Shown in pieces: positions 18,683 to 27,700 of a stretch of DNA of 64,000 nucleotides (positions within the stretch are counted from its first letter, which is position 1; each line of letters starts with the position of its first letter). Position numbers and translations under genes: made by a program. The notes beneath the pieces are model-generated. The model was not told where the DNA came from, made no database searches, and was given only the letters and a program-made list of their open reading frames with translations. This DNA comes from Chitinophaga sancti. GTDB lineage: Bacteria; Bacteroidota; Bacteroidia; Chitinophagales; Chitinophagaceae. Location of the stretch: the NCBI RefSeq assembly GCF_034424315.1, contig NZ_CP139972.1, positions 558,001-622,000 of the forward strand, in the 5' to 3' direction.

Positions 18683-18755
18683 TGATCCCGTTGGGACTCG
18701 AACCCAAGACCCATACATTAAAAGTGTATTGCTCTACCAACTGAGCTACGGAATC
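18683..18755 (-). tRNA. tRNA-Lys (anticodon TTT)
   Basis: A 73-base cloverleaf on the minus strand. The acceptor stem is GATTCCG with CGGGATC (one G-U) and discriminator A at 18683. The D arm has AGCTCAGTTGGTAGAGC. The anticodon arm is ATACA-CTTTTAA-TGTAT, giving anticodon TTT. The T arm has GGGTTCGAGTCCC. CCA is not encoded. Confidence 0.95.
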
Positions 18756-18779
18756 TTACCCGTTTTGTATTCGGGAGTG

Positions 18780-18809
18780 CAAAGATAGGAATTATTTAAT
18801 ATCTCCCAA
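18780..18809 (-). promoter_or_regulatory. Promoter of tRNA-Lys
   Basis: On the minus strand TTG (18809-18807), 19 bp, then TATCTTTG (18787-18780). This is an exact fit to the Bacteroidota TTG-N19-TAnnTTTG consensus and puts transcription start a few bases before the tRNA 5' end. Confidence 0.65.
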
Positions 18810-18919
18810 CTTTTTAGCAACTTTTTTTAAAACATACTCACAAATTTACCTGCTCCACGGAAACAAATTCGTGTATTATCCAATATCCCGCCTATTTTTG
18901 TGCCTGCAAAAAAACACGA

Positions 18920-19732
18920 ATGCAACAACCTTTTGAAAACAAAGTAGCCGTTATCACCGGTGGCACTTCCGGTATAGGCAAAGCCATCGCCATTGATCTG
19001 CTCCGCTCCGGTGCCAAAGTAGCCGTATGCGGCCGTAAGGAGGATGCCCTGCAGGCACTGAGTGATGAGCTGAAAACGAATGCCCTTTTCACCTATGTGG
19101 CCGATGTCAGTAAAGAGGATGATTGTAAAGCTTTTATCGGACAAACTATTGCGCATTTTGGTAAAATAGATATCCTCATCAATAATGCAGGAATTTCTAT
19201 GCGTGCACTTTTTAACGGTGTCAATTTGTCTGTATTAAAGCAATTAATGGATATCAATTTCTGGGGCACTGTATATTGTACCAATTATGCCCTACCTTCT
19301 ATTCTTGAGAATAAGGGAACGGTTGTAGGTGTATCTTCTATTGCTGGTTACCGCGGCCTGCCCGGCAGAACTGGTTATTCTGCCAGCAAGTTTGCCATGC
19401 AGGGTTTCCTGGAATCTTTGCGTACTGAACTCCTGCATACAGGCGTAAACGTAATGTGGGTATGTCCTGGTTTTACAGCCTCAAATATCCGCAACACTGC
19501 TCTGAATGAAAAGGGAAATGTACAGGGTGAAACGCCACTTGATGAAGGTAAACTGATGACTGCCGAAGCAGTTGCACAGGCTATCAATAAATCGATTGCT
19601 AAACGTAAACGTACATTAGTGTTAACAGGGCAGGGCAAACTGACCGTACTACTGAGTAAACTGCTGCCCGGATTCCTCGATGGATTGGTGTACAACCATT
19701 TTAAGAAGGAACCCAATTCCCCTTTAAAATAA
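18920..19732 (+). CDS. SDR-family oxidoreductase
   Basis: 270 residues. The Rossmann motif is TGGTSGIGKA (14-23), with NNAG at about 91-94 and the catalytic Ser...YSASK (Tyr and Lys of YxxxK at about 155-159). All classic short-chain dehydrogenase residues are intact. The C-terminal tail with a hydrophobic patch (LTVLLSKLLPGFLDGLVYNHF) resembles DHRS7-like members and may touch membranes. The start is close behind a TATTTTTG box (18893-18900). Substrate unknown. Confidence 0.88.
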   Translation: MQQPFENKVAVITGGTSGIGKAIAIDLLRSGAKVAVCGRKEDALQALSDELKTNALFTYVADVSKEDDCKAFIGQTIAHFGKIDILINNAGISMRALFNGVNLSVLKQLMDINFWGTVYCTNYALPSILENKGTVVGVSSIAGYRGLPGRTGYSASKFAMQGFLESLRTELLHTGVNVMWVCPGFTASNIRNTALNEKGNVQGETPLDEGKLMTAEAVAQAINKSIAKRKRTLVLTGQGKLTVLLSKLLPGFLDGLVYNHFKKEPNSPLK

Positions 19733-19740
19733 TTGAGTCT

Positions 19741-19775
19741 CAGTCCGGAACTGACTTTAATACAGTTCCGGACTG
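19741..19775. terminator. Hairpin after the SDR gene
   Basis: CAGTCCGGAACTG (19741-19753) pairs perfectly with CAGTTCCGGACTG (19763-19775). There is no T-run after it, so it is either an atypical terminator or an mRNA 3'-end stabiliser. Confidence 0.55.
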
Positions 19776-19961
19776 CACACAAATTTCATATTCAAGGCCC
19801 CAAACCCTTACCAATTCAACTTCACAGAGTTATTCACATCTGAACAAGTATTTTCATAATGACAGTCTGCCGCATCTAAATATTATCTTACTTTGCATTA
19901 AAATCAACGCCAGACTTCAATGGCATCAAATTTGAAGATAAAGCAAATCTAATAATTACGA

Positions 19962-20795
19962 ATGTCCATTATAACACTAACATCAGATATCGGCTTACAG
20001 GATTACCTCGTCGGCGCCATGAAAGGGCAGCTGTCGCAGGACTGTCCCGGTGCTCAGTTAGTGGACGTTACTCACCAGATCTCTCCGTTCAACCTGCCGC
20101 AGGCTACGTATATCTGTAAAGGTGCTTTCGCCCATTTTGCAGCAGGAACATTTCATATAGTACTCATTAATCTGTTCGATAGAAAAGCAGATCATGTGTT
20201 GCTCGCTCAGCACAATGGTCAGTATATCGCCTGCGCAGATAACGGGCTGATTACCATGATTGCAGAGGGACTACCTGGAGTAGTTGTCAAATTACCGCTG
20301 GAGAAAGATCAGCCGAAAGATACCTTTGGTATCCTGAAGCGTTTTGCGCAGGCTTTCAACGATCTGAAAAGCGGGAAGAAATTAACTGACCTGGGAGAAA
20401 AGGCAAACGAATACGTTATTAAAAATAATTTACAGCCCATGACCGGGCAGGATTATATTGATGGTCAGATCATCCATATCGACAACTTCGAAAATGTGGT
20501 GGTGAACATCACCCGTAAGCAGTTCGAAGAGCAACGCCAGCATAGAAACTTTTCTATCTTTTTCCGCAGGGATGAAGTGATTACTTCCCTCAGTGAAAGT
20601 TATTCCGATGTACCCGAAGGGCATAAACTAGCCATGTTCAATGCGGCAGGTTACCTGGAAATTGCTATTAACAAAGGAAATGCTGCCGGTTTGTTTGGTT
20701 TACAAGGGTTCCGGAGAGATCAGTTGACAAGTCAGCAGAATACCGGGTACCAGAAACTGTCATTTTACCAGACCGTCAGAGTAATATTTAATTAA
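19962..20795 (+). CDS. SAM hydroxide adenosyltransferase (SAM hydrolase, DUF62/fluorinase fold)
   Basis: 277 residues. LTSDIGLQDYLVGAMKG (6-22) is the N-terminal signature with the conserved Asp and the short loop. VDVTHQISPFN (about 35-45), YIACADNGLI (about 87-96) and the C-terminal domain with GQIIHIDNFENVVVNI complete the family. These enzymes split S-adenosylmethionine into adenosine and methionine using water. The fluorinase/chlorinase-specific loops cannot be judged by eye, but most such genes are hydrolases. Single gene; its stop codon lies inside a large hairpin. Confidence 0.85.
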   Translation: MSIITLTSDIGLQDYLVGAMKGQLSQDCPGAQLVDVTHQISPFNLPQATYICKGAFAHFAAGTFHIVLINLFDRKADHVLLAQHNGQYIACADNGLITMIAEGLPGVVVKLPLEKDQPKDTFGILKRFAQAFNDLKSGKKLTDLGEKANEYVIKNNLQPMTGQDYIDGQIIHIDNFENVVVNITRKQFEEQRQHRNFSIFFRRDEVITSLSESYSDVPEGHKLAMFNAAGYLEIAINKGNAAGLFGLQGFRRDQLTSQQNTGYQKLSFYQTVRVIFN

Positions 20796-20830
20796 GCTTT
20801 TGCAGGCCGCCCGGCCAGCAAAAGCTTAAT
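20791..20830. terminator. Large hairpin overlapping the stop codon of the SAM hydrolase gene
   Basis: ATTAAGCTTTTGC (20791-20803) pairs with GCAAAAGCTTAAT (20818-20830), with a further GGCC/GGCC inside. The stop codon (20793-20795) is in the left arm. There is no downstream T-run, so it may act by stalling or protecting the transcript end. Confidence 0.5.
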
Positions 20831-20957
20831 TCATTAAAATGACCTTAAAATATTCCACCCCAAATTCCATAAATCCCTGGAAATCTTCATTTTTTTTCAC
20901 TTATTAAAGAAAAAGTTAAAACTGTTATCTCTAATTATCATAATTTGCTGCTTTTTA

Positions 20958-20965
20958 TATTTTTG
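20958..20965 (+). promoter_or_regulatory. Candidate -7 box of the DUF2723 gene
   Basis: TATTTTTG, 20 bp before the ATG, fits TAnnTTTG. The -33 position has TTA rather than TTG. Confidence 0.4.
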
Positions 20966-20984
20966 TCGGACCTAAAACATCTCT

Positions 20985-23900
20985 ATGAATTTTAAAAGGA
21001 CCAACAACATTGTGGGTTGGGTTATTTGTATCATTGCCTGCACTGTCTACATTATGACTATGGAGGCTACCGGCAGCTTATGGGACTGCGGGGAGTTTAT
21101 TAGCACTGCCGCAAAGGTGCAAATACCTCACCCACCAGGTGCGCCACTTTTTGTGCTGTTGGGTAGGCTCTTTATTATTTTCTTCGGCCAAAAACATGCC
21201 GCAATTGGTGTTAACACGATGTCTGCCCTCGCCAGCGGGTTCACTATCCTCTTCCTCTTTTGGACTATTACCCACTTCGCCCGCCGCCTTATGGTTAAAC
21301 CCGGCGAATCGATTTCCGGCGAAAAAATGATCGCTATCATGGGCGCAGGTATCGTAGGTGCCCTCGCTTACACTTTTTCCGACTCATTCTGGTTCTCTGC
21401 TGTGGAAGGTGAAGTTTACGCTATGTCGTCTTTCTTCACTGCCATCGTATTCTGGGCTATCCTGAAATGGGAACACGAATCAGAAGAGGCTTATGCCGAC
21501 CGCTGGATCGTGTTCATCGCTTTCATGATGGGTCTCTCTATCGGTGTCCATCTGCTGAACCTCCTCACCATCCCAGCTATTGTGATGGTATATTACTTTA
21601 AACGTTACAAAGTGACCCCAATGGGTACCTTCTGGGCGTTTATGATCGGTTGTGCAATCACCGGCCTGATTCAGAAATTCATTATCCAGGATACTATCAA
21701 GGCCTCCGGTTACATGGACGTGTTCTTCGTGAACACCCTGCACCTGCCTTTCTTTACTGGTTTTTCCTTCTACTTTATTGCAATTGTTGCAGCGCTGGTA
21801 TATGCCCTCAGAAATCCGAAATTCGGTATCTATGGTCCATTGATCCTGATCTCTTCTGTAATCCTCATCCCTGCATTCATTGATTCTGATGGTGGTGGAA
21901 TGGTATTCTTTAAGATCCTGATTGCTGCTGCTGTTATTGCCATTCCATGGCTGATCAGGCAGTTCGGTGCAAACCTGTTATCCGCTCCTGCAGTACATGC
22001 TGTGAAGCTCACGATCTACTGTACCCTGTTCCTCTTACTGGGTTACTCAACTTATATTACCACGATGGTGAGATCTACTGCCAACCCGGCCGTGGATATG
22101 TATAATGTAGATAACCCGATCTCCCTGGTAGGCTACCTGGGTCGTGAACAGTACGGTGATTTCCCGCTGATCTATGGCCAGGTATTTACCGCCCGTCCTA
22201 CTGAATATAAAGAAACCAGTAACATCTATGCCCGTGGCCTGGATGAAAATGGTAAATCTAAATATGTAGTTGCCGGCAAAAAACAGGAACCTGTTTATGC
22301 GGCAGACGATAAGATGCTGTTCCCGCGTGTGTGGGATGCGTCTAACGATCAGGGTCATGCTGAATACTATCGTAACTTCCTGGGTTTACAACAGGGAGAA
22401 AAGCCAACTTTTGTCGACAATGTGAAATTCTTCCTGGGTTACCAGGTTAACTTCATGTATTTCCGTTACTTCATGTGGAACTTTGCTGGTAAACAGAATG
22501 ATACACAAGGTTATGGTAACGTGAGAGATGGTAACTGGATCTCCGGTATCTCTTTCATCGACAATTTCTTCTATGGTGATCAGTCTATGATGCCAGATTC
22601 CCTGAAGAACAACAAGGCGCATAATACCCTGTTCTTCCTGCCACTTCTCTTAGGCATCTTCGGTCTGCTGTATCATTATAAATACCACCGCCGCGATACC
22701 CTGGTAGTAGGTCTGCTGTTCTTTTTCACCGGCTTCGCGATCGTATTGTACCTGAACCAGGCTGGTAACCAGCCACGTGAACGTGACTATGCTTATGTAG
22801 GTTCATTCTATGCATTTGCCGTATGGATCGGTTTGGGTGTGCTGTCAATTTATAAATTCCTGAAGGATAAGACAAAACTGGCTGTTGCTGCGCCACTGGC
22901 GACCATTATCTGTATCCTGGCCGTACCGGTGCTGATGGGTGCACAGGAATGGGATGACCATGACCGTTCTACCAAGACGATCGCTAAAGACGTAGCAGCT
23001 GACTACCTTGAGTCCTGCGCACCGAATGCCATCCTCTTTACCGTAGGTGATAACGATACTTACCCACTGTGGTTCGCACAGGAAGTAGAAGGCATCCGTA
23101 CCGATGTACGTGTGATCAACCTGAGCTTACTCGGTGTTGACTGGTATATCGATCAGGCCCGCCAGGCAATAAACCAGAGTCCGGCGATCCCAATGAGCTG
23201 GTCTGCTGACAAATACCGTGGTGAAAGCCACAACTACGTGCAGTTCTACGATGGTGGTAACTTCCCGCAGGATAAGTTCTATAACCTGAAAGAAGTAATT
23301 GACTTCATGGGTTCCACTGATCCCCGCTTAATGGTTACTACCCAGGCGAATGACCAGATGAACTACCTGCCCGTGAAAAAGCTGTTCATCCCGGTTGATA
23401 AAGCTGCAGTAATGGCATCCAAAACTGTAAGTCCATCCGACAGCGCACGTATCCTGCCGCAGCTGCCATTCGTGGTAAACAAAAATTACCTGCTGAAGAA
23501 TGACCTGGCTGCACTGGATATCATTGCTACCAATGCTACCCAGGGCTGGAAGCGTCCTATCTACTTCACCAGCCCAACCGACCTGGGTCTGAACGACTAC
23601 CTCCGTATGGATGGTCTGACCTACCGCCTGGTTCCGCTGAAGAAGGAAGAAAGCGATGATCCGATGGGTGCTGAGAAAAATGTGAACGTGCCGGTGATGT
23701 ACGATGTAATGATGAGTAAATTCACCTTCGGTGGTGCAAATATTCCAACTACTTACTTCGACGAACCTAACCGTAAACTGCTGCAATACCTGAGAAATGC
23801 ATATACCCGTCTGGGTACTGCACTGGCACTGGATAACAAGAAAGAACAGGCATTGCTGGCGTTGAATAAAGCAGATAGCAACCTGTTGCAGAGTACTTTC

Positions 23901-24224
23901 CCTTACGCAATGACAACACCAAGTCAGATGCATAACTACAGCTCTATGCAGACTGTATATGCTTACTACCTGGCTGGCGATAAGAAGAAGGCTGAGGAAA
24001 TTGCAAGCCTGATTAAAAAGGATTGTAAACAGCAGCTGGATTACTATCGTAGTCTGCCACAGAACAGGATCACCAGTGATCTGCAACGCGATGGTCAGAT
24101 GGCGCAACAGTTCATTTCATTACTTGATAGAATGAAAGCGGACTTTAGCGATTCTACTCACCGTCCGCAGCTGGATGTTCCAGGTGGCAGTGTAATTAGT
24201 ACAGATGATACTTCTGCCCAGTAA
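20985..24224 (+). CDS. DUF2723 family multi-pass membrane protein (TMEM260/mannosyltransferase-like)
   Basis: 1079 residues. The N-terminus has the family's TMEATGSLWDCGEFI stretch (about 24-38; the Asp-Cys-Gly-Glu part is the expected catalytic loop of a GT-C fold) and PHPPGAPLF (about 48-56). About 12-14 membrane helices follow. Then comes an AGNQPRERDYAYVG segment and a soluble C-terminus containing DNDTYPLWFAQE and tetratricopeptide-like helices. Human TMEM260 of this family transfers O-mannose. A bacterial role in surface O-glycosylation is likely but not shown here. A TATTTTTG box lies at 20958-20965. Confidence 0.85.
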   Translation: MNFKRTNNIVGWVICIIACTVYIMTMEATGSLWDCGEFISTAAKVQIPHPPGAPLFVLLGRLFIIFFGQKHAAIGVNTMSALASGFTILFLFWTITHFARRLMVKPGESISGEKMIAIMGAGIVGALAYTFSDSFWFSAVEGEVYAMSSFFTAIVFWAILKWEHESEEAYADRWIVFIAFMMGLSIGVHLLNLLTIPAIVMVYYFKRYKVTPMGTFWAFMIGCAITGLIQKFIIQDTIKASGYMDVFFVNTLHLPFFTGFSFYFIAIVAALVYALRNPKFGIYGPLILISSVILIPAFIDSDGGGMVFFKILIAAAVIAIPWLIRQFGANLLSAPAVHAVKLTIYCTLFLLLGYSTYITTMVRSTANPAVDMYNVDNPISLVGYLGREQYGDFPLIYGQVFTARPTEYKETSNIYARGLDENGKSKYVVAGKKQEPVYAADDKMLFPRVWDASNDQGHAEYYRNFLGLQQGEKPTFVDNVKFFLGYQVNFMYFRYFMWNFAGKQNDTQGYGNVRDGNWISGISFIDNFFYGDQSMMPDSLKNNKAHNTLFFLPLLLGIFGLLYHYKYHRRDTLVVGLLFFFTGFAIVLYLNQAGNQPRERDYAYVGSFYAFAVWIGLGVLSIYKFLKDKTKLAVAAPLATIICILAVPVLMGAQEWDDHDRSTKTIAKDVAADYLESCAPNAILFTVGDNDTYPLWFAQEVEGIRTDVRVINLSLLGVDWYIDQARQAINQSPAIPMSWSADKYRGESHNYVQFYDGGNFPQDKFYNLKEVIDFMGSTDPRLMVTTQANDQMNYLPVKKLFIPVDKAAVMASKTVSPSDSARILPQLPFVVNKNYLLKNDLAALDIIATNATQGWKRPIYFTSPTDLGLNDYLRMDGLTYRLVPLKKEESDDPMGAEKNVNVPVMYDVMMSKFTFGGANIPTTYFDEPNRKLLQYLRNAYTRLGTALALDNKKEQALLALNKADSNLLQSTFPYAMTTPSQMHNYSSMQTVYAYYLAGDKKKAEEIASLIKKDCKQQLDYYRSLPQNRITSDLQRDGQMAQQFISLLDRMKADFSDSTHRPQLDVPGGSVISTDDTSAQ

Positions 24225-24246
24225 TAATATTTGAATGCGTAAGCAC

Positions 24247-24280
24247 AATCCCCGGTTCTTTGCTGAGCCGGGGATTTTTT
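24247..24280 (+). terminator. Terminator of the DUF2723 gene
   Basis: AATCCCCGG (24247-24255) pairs with CCGGGGATT (24268-24276), followed by further Ts. Confidence 0.85.
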
Positions 24281-24364
24281 GTTTCAGCGCAGCGTGTGGC
24301 GTAAGCAGGAGTTTTTTAAGTACCTTAGTGCCACATTAACAGCAATCAAAATCGCCCCCACAAC

Positions 24365-25135
24365 ATGCCCGCGCAAACTATTGACGAAGTGATCCTCCGC
24401 CTGGAGCAAATCATCTCAGACTCCATCACCACAGACAACAGAGCCGGCTATTTCGCCGCCTTATATCACAAAGTTACCTGCCGTGTCAAACAAGGAATTG
24501 CCTCCGGGGAATTTCAGGATGGCCCCAGAATGGAAAAGCTGGACGTGGTTTTTGCAAACCGTTATATCACCGCTTATGATGAATGGACCGCAAAGAATAA
24601 ACCGGCCGTTTCCCTCTCCTGGCAAATAGCATTTACCCAGTTGCAAAAGCGATCCGTATTAGTGCTGCAGCACCTGTTGCTTGGTATGAATGCCCACATC
24701 AACCTTGACCTGGGCATTGCAGTCGTAGACATCGCCAGGGAATATAATATCCCCCTGCAACAGATCCACCAGGATTTTAATAGTATCAATACGATCCTTG
24801 CAGCGCTGAGTTACGAGGTCATTAATGAGCTGAACCGGATCTCTCCCTTATTATCCCTACTGGGAAAACATTCGGGGAATAACTCCTTATTAATACAGTT
24901 TGCGCTCAGCAATGCGCGGGATGGCGCCTGGTGTTTTGCTGAAGACCTGTTCAATAACGGGAATACTATCGCCTCAAGAGATCAGGATATTAATAAGCTG
25001 GGTGGGAGTATCGTTACTACAAAGGGTTTTATCAGGCTTACTGTATTTATCATTCATTTGTTTGAGTTGAAAAATCCATCCAGGATCACCACCATTTTAA
25101 GAGATTACCAGAAAACCTACATAAAAGTGCATTAA
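24365..25135 (+). CDS. DUF5995 family protein
   Basis: 256 all-helical residues, no signal peptide. Family-like blocks: NRAGYFAALYHKVTCRVKQG (about 26-45), RMEKLDVVFANRYITAYDEW (about 55-75), LLLGMNAHINLDLGIA (about 103-118) and the closing NPSRITTILRDYQKTYI. The repeated His, Asp and Glu in the helices (HINLD) could bind a metal. Function unknown. It is followed by a broken amidohydrolase piece, not by a natural operon partner. Confidence 0.65.
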   Translation: MPAQTIDEVILRLEQIISDSITTDNRAGYFAALYHKVTCRVKQGIASGEFQDGPRMEKLDVVFANRYITAYDEWTAKNKPAVSLSWQIAFTQLQKRSVLVLQHLLLGMNAHINLDLGIAVVDIAREYNIPLQQIHQDFNSINTILAALSYEVINELNRISPLLSLLGKHSGNNSLLIQFALSNARDGAWCFAEDLFNNGNTIASRDQDINKLGGSIVTTKGFIRLTVFIIHLFELKNPSRITTILRDYQKTYIKVH

Positions 25136-25312
25136 CCTGGGTATGTGATCAGGTTGTACGCTGATTATCGCTGGGGCCTGAACAAGACACCTGCACCTAC
25201 ATTTACGGTAAGTGAACTCAAACTTGCGGTGGAAGTAGCGGGTAGTGGTGGGCGTTATGCAGTTGTGCATGCCGGTACGGAAGAGGGGATGCGCCGGGCA
25301 AATGCGTGTCGC
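25136..25312 (+). pseudogene. Amidohydrolase (prolidase-like) internal fragment
   Basis: Directly after the DUF5995 stop the frame reads RLYADYRWGLNK ... PTFTVSELKLAVEVAGSGGRYAVVHAGTEEGMRRA. This matches an internal part of amidohydrolase-superfamily peptidases, in which an YADYRWGP motif precedes an HA..EGMRRA motif with a metal-binding His. Nothing upstream or downstream continues the enzyme, which would be over 400 residues long. A 67-codon GTG frame (25145-25348) covers it, but there is no reason to think it is translated. Probably a relic left by deletion. Confidence 0.7.
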
Positions 25313-25377
25313 ATTTTACCTGTTATTTGTCTTTTTTACCCCCTTTGAACCGTTGCTAATGGTTGTATGTTTACCTT

Positions 25378-25785
25378 ATGGAAACAACGACATTACCAAA
25401 CGATATACTTGTCTATTGTGTCACAGCCAGTTCATTTCCTGAAGGTGTAAAGCAGGCCCATGAGACCTTGCATAGTTTAGCACCCTTTGACGAAAAAAGG
25501 AAGTATTTCGGTCTTTCCTGGCCGGCAGCAGATGGTCGTATCCTTTACAAAGCAGCCGCAGAAGAGCTGCATCCGGGCGAATTCTCCAAACACCACCTGG
25601 AAACCAAAGTGATCCCTAAAGGGGAATACCTCTTTATGGATGTTCATGATTATATGAAGGATATTCCCGCTATTGGCAATGCTTTTCAACACCTCATCCA
25701 TGATCCGGGGATCGATCCCCAGGGCTTTTGCATTGAGTGGTATAAGCGAATGGATTTGTGTCGCTGTATGGTAAAAATGGCCTAG
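25378..25785 (+). CDS. GyrI-like / effector-binding domain protein
   Basis: 135 residues from the ATG at 25378 (a TTG five codons earlier is disfavoured). The layout (ILVYCVTASSFPEG, then YFGLSWP.DGRILYKAAAEE, then KGEYLFMDVHDYMKDIPAIGNAFQHL and a final C-x-EWY segment) fits the stand-alone effector-binding fold of GyrI/SbmC and AraC partners. Such domains bind small hydrophobic ligands and some hydrolyse cyclopropanoids. The specific role is unknown. Confidence 0.6.
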   Translation: METTTLPNDILVYCVTASSFPEGVKQAHETLHSLAPFDEKRKYFGLSWPAADGRILYKAAAEELHPGEFSKHHLETKVIPKGEYLFMDVHDYMKDIPAIGNAFQHLIHDPGIDPQGFCIEWYKRMDLCRCMVKMA

Positions 25786-25819
25786 TACACCCTTTAGAAT
25801 TTACATAAAATCGCTTATC

Positions 25820-26659
25820 ATGAACAATTCCATCTACCCTTGTCTCACTATCAAGGGCAAAATTGCGGAGGCGGCTGACTTTTACTTAGATACCTTCGGA
25901 GACGGCTCCATTACCAGCTCCAACCCAATCGTCATCACACTCAAACTGAGTGGACAGCAATTTATGTTACTCAACGACGGGCCTGCATCTACCCCCAATC
26001 CATCTATTTCATTCATGGTATTGAGTGAAAATGAAGCAGACACTGAAGCTTATTATCATAAACTGATCCAGGGCGGCAGCGCCCTTATGCCCCTGGACAA
26101 ATACCCCTGGAGCCCTAAATACGCCTGGGTACATGATCAATTCGGTATCTCCTGGCAACTCTATACAGGTGCTAAAAACGACGCCAGCCAGAAATTCTGC
26201 CCAACCCTGATGTTTACCGGCGATAAAGCCGGCAAGGCAGAAGAGGCGGTACATTTCTATACGGACCTGTTCGAGGATTCCACCCTGCAGGGGATCCTGA
26301 AATACAGTGAGGGAGAAGACAATACGAATTTTGTAAAGCATTCCCAGTTCAAAATCAAGCAATTCGTAACCATGGCCATGGATAGCTCTGCTGATCATGG
26401 ATTTGGCTTTGTGGATGCTATCTCCCTGGTTGTAAACTGTAAGGACCAGGCTGAAATAGACAGGTACTGGGATGGACTGGTTGCCGACGGAGGCCATGAG
26501 GTAGCCTGCGGATGGCTGGTGGATAAATACGGGGTCAGCTGGCAGATCGTGCCTGACAAGCTGGGCCAGTGGATGTCTGATCCGGCTAAGTTTCAGCGGG
26601 TACTGAATGCGCTGATGAAAATGAAAAAGCTGATTTACACGGAGCTGGAGAATGCATAA
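25820..26659 (+). CDS. Two-domain VOC (glyoxalase-fold) protein, PhnB-like
   Basis: 279 residues: two tandem glyoxalase/bleomycin-resistance folds of about 135 residues. Each has the PhnB/3-demethylubiquinone-methyltransferase-like signature, first YPCLTIKGKIAEAADFYLDTF and later CPTLMFTGDKAGKAEEAVHF. Each half ends with the typical WV.D.FGISWQL or WLVDKYGVSWQIVP motif. The fold usually holds a metal between two domains. The substrate cannot be assigned. Confidence 0.85.
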   Translation: MNNSIYPCLTIKGKIAEAADFYLDTFGDGSITSSNPIVITLKLSGQQFMLLNDGPASTPNPSISFMVLSENEADTEAYYHKLIQGGSALMPLDKYPWSPKYAWVHDQFGISWQLYTGAKNDASQKFCPTLMFTGDKAGKAEEAVHFYTDLFEDSTLQGILKYSEGEDNTNFVKHSQFKIKQFVTMAMDSSADHGFGFVDAISLVVNCKDQAEIDRYWDGLVADGGHEVACGWLVDKYGVSWQIVPDKLGQWMSDPAKFQRVLNALMKMKKLIYTELENA

Positions 26660-26760
26660 GCGTGAATTGAGCCTTTAAAAGTTCCAATTTTACTAAGGTA
26701 AACTATAGCCATTCTATAGCCTGACGCTTATGCTAAAGGTGCACTAAAAGTGTACCTCTT

Positions 26761-26817
26761 CGCCACGATAAGGTCACTTCAATATCCCCGGGATATTGAA
26801 GTGACCTTATCGTGGCG
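26761..26817. repeat. 57-nt near-perfect palindrome
   Basis: A 28-bp arm (26761-26788) is the exact reverse complement of 26790-26817, with a single C at 26789 between them. It starts CGCCACGATAAGG and lies between two plus-strand genes. There is no T-run, so it is not a standard terminator. A weaker inverted repeat (AGGTGCAC/GTGTACCT) lies just before it. Confidence 0.9.
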
Positions 26818-26947
26818 TATTTATCTACTTTTAACACTATAGACAGCCAATAGACGTGCCCTGTTCTACCAGGATTCCCATACAATTGTTTGTTAATATT
26901 TACCAGTTTCTTGTTTGTTTTTCCGGGCTGTAATAGATTGTGCTCTG

Positions 26948-27676
26948 ATGAGTATTAGAATTCTACACAAAACATTCGGATTAATTATTTTGCTGCTCGC
27001 ACTTCACAAGCTCGCTATTGCTCAGGTAGTGCGGGTCAATGGCACCGTGTATGAACGTACGGAGCGGTACGGAATGGCTGGGGTGAGCGTAATGAATTCA
27101 GCCGGCGGCGGTACTGTCACGGATTCCATGGGGCATTATTCCATTCGCATTGCGACAAAAGATTCCCTGAGTTTTTCCTACCAGGGAAAGGCCACCATGA
27201 AATTTCCCGTGGCAGAAATTAACGTGAACCGCCCCTTCGACATTGGATTGCATGTAGATATCAAAGTATTGCCTACTGTAGAAGTACAACATAAAAGCTA
27301 TAAAGAGGATTCCACCGATTTCAGGGAGGAGTATAAGAAAGTATTCAATTTCAACCAGGACTACATTGCTACCGGTATGGGTGGCGTAGGGGTGAACCTG
27401 GACGCCCTGTTTAGTATCCGTAAGGCAAAACGGATGGAACACTTCCGCCAGCAGCTGATAGCTGTTGAACAGGATAGATATATTACACATCGGTTTAATA
27501 TGCCATTGGTAAGGGAGTTGACCGGCCTGCAATCACCTGCCCTGGACACGTTTATGGTCAGGTACCGGCCTACTTATGAGATGCTGTTAAGTTTTGAAAA
27601 TGAATACGAATTCTATGAGTATATCAAAGGCTGGGGATCGTATTTCAGTTCGGAATGGAAAAAAGAACATCCCTAA
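26948..27676 (+). CDS. Secreted protein with carboxypeptidase-regulatory-like (beta-sandwich) domain
   Basis: 242 residues from the ATG at 26948, chosen because it begins a clean signal peptide (RILHKTFGLIILLLALHK, cleavage near AIAQ). Residues about 27-105 are a carboxypeptidase D regulatory-like domain (V.VNGTVYERTERYGMAGVSVMN ... GTVTDSMGHYSIRI), the module found at the start of SusC proteins. The remainder (about 110-242) is not recognised and ends in Tyr-rich helices. Probably periplasmic or outer-membrane associated. Single gene with a terminator. Confidence 0.7.
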   Translation: MSIRILHKTFGLIILLLALHKLAIAQVVRVNGTVYERTERYGMAGVSVMNSAGGGTVTDSMGHYSIRIATKDSLSFSYQGKATMKFPVAEINVNRPFDIGLHVDIKVLPTVEVQHKSYKEDSTDFREEYKKVFNFNQDYIATGMGGVGVNLDALFSIRKAKRMEHFRQQLIAVEQDRYITHRFNMPLVRELTGLQSPALDTFMVRYRPTYEMLLSFENEYEFYEYIKGWGSYFSSEWKKEHP

Positions 27677-27700
27677 GAAGGGCATCCTAAAAAATATACA

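Noticed and set aside
20791..20830. Treating the large hairpin as the end of a mobile element
   Set aside because: The arms are adjacent, part of the left arm is coding, and there is no flanking duplication; an RNA hairpin is the simpler reading.
23328..24107. 259-codon open frame on the minus strand inside the DUF2723 gene
   Set aside because: It is antisense to a well-supported membrane protein gene, has no ribosome-site support and no recognisable domain.
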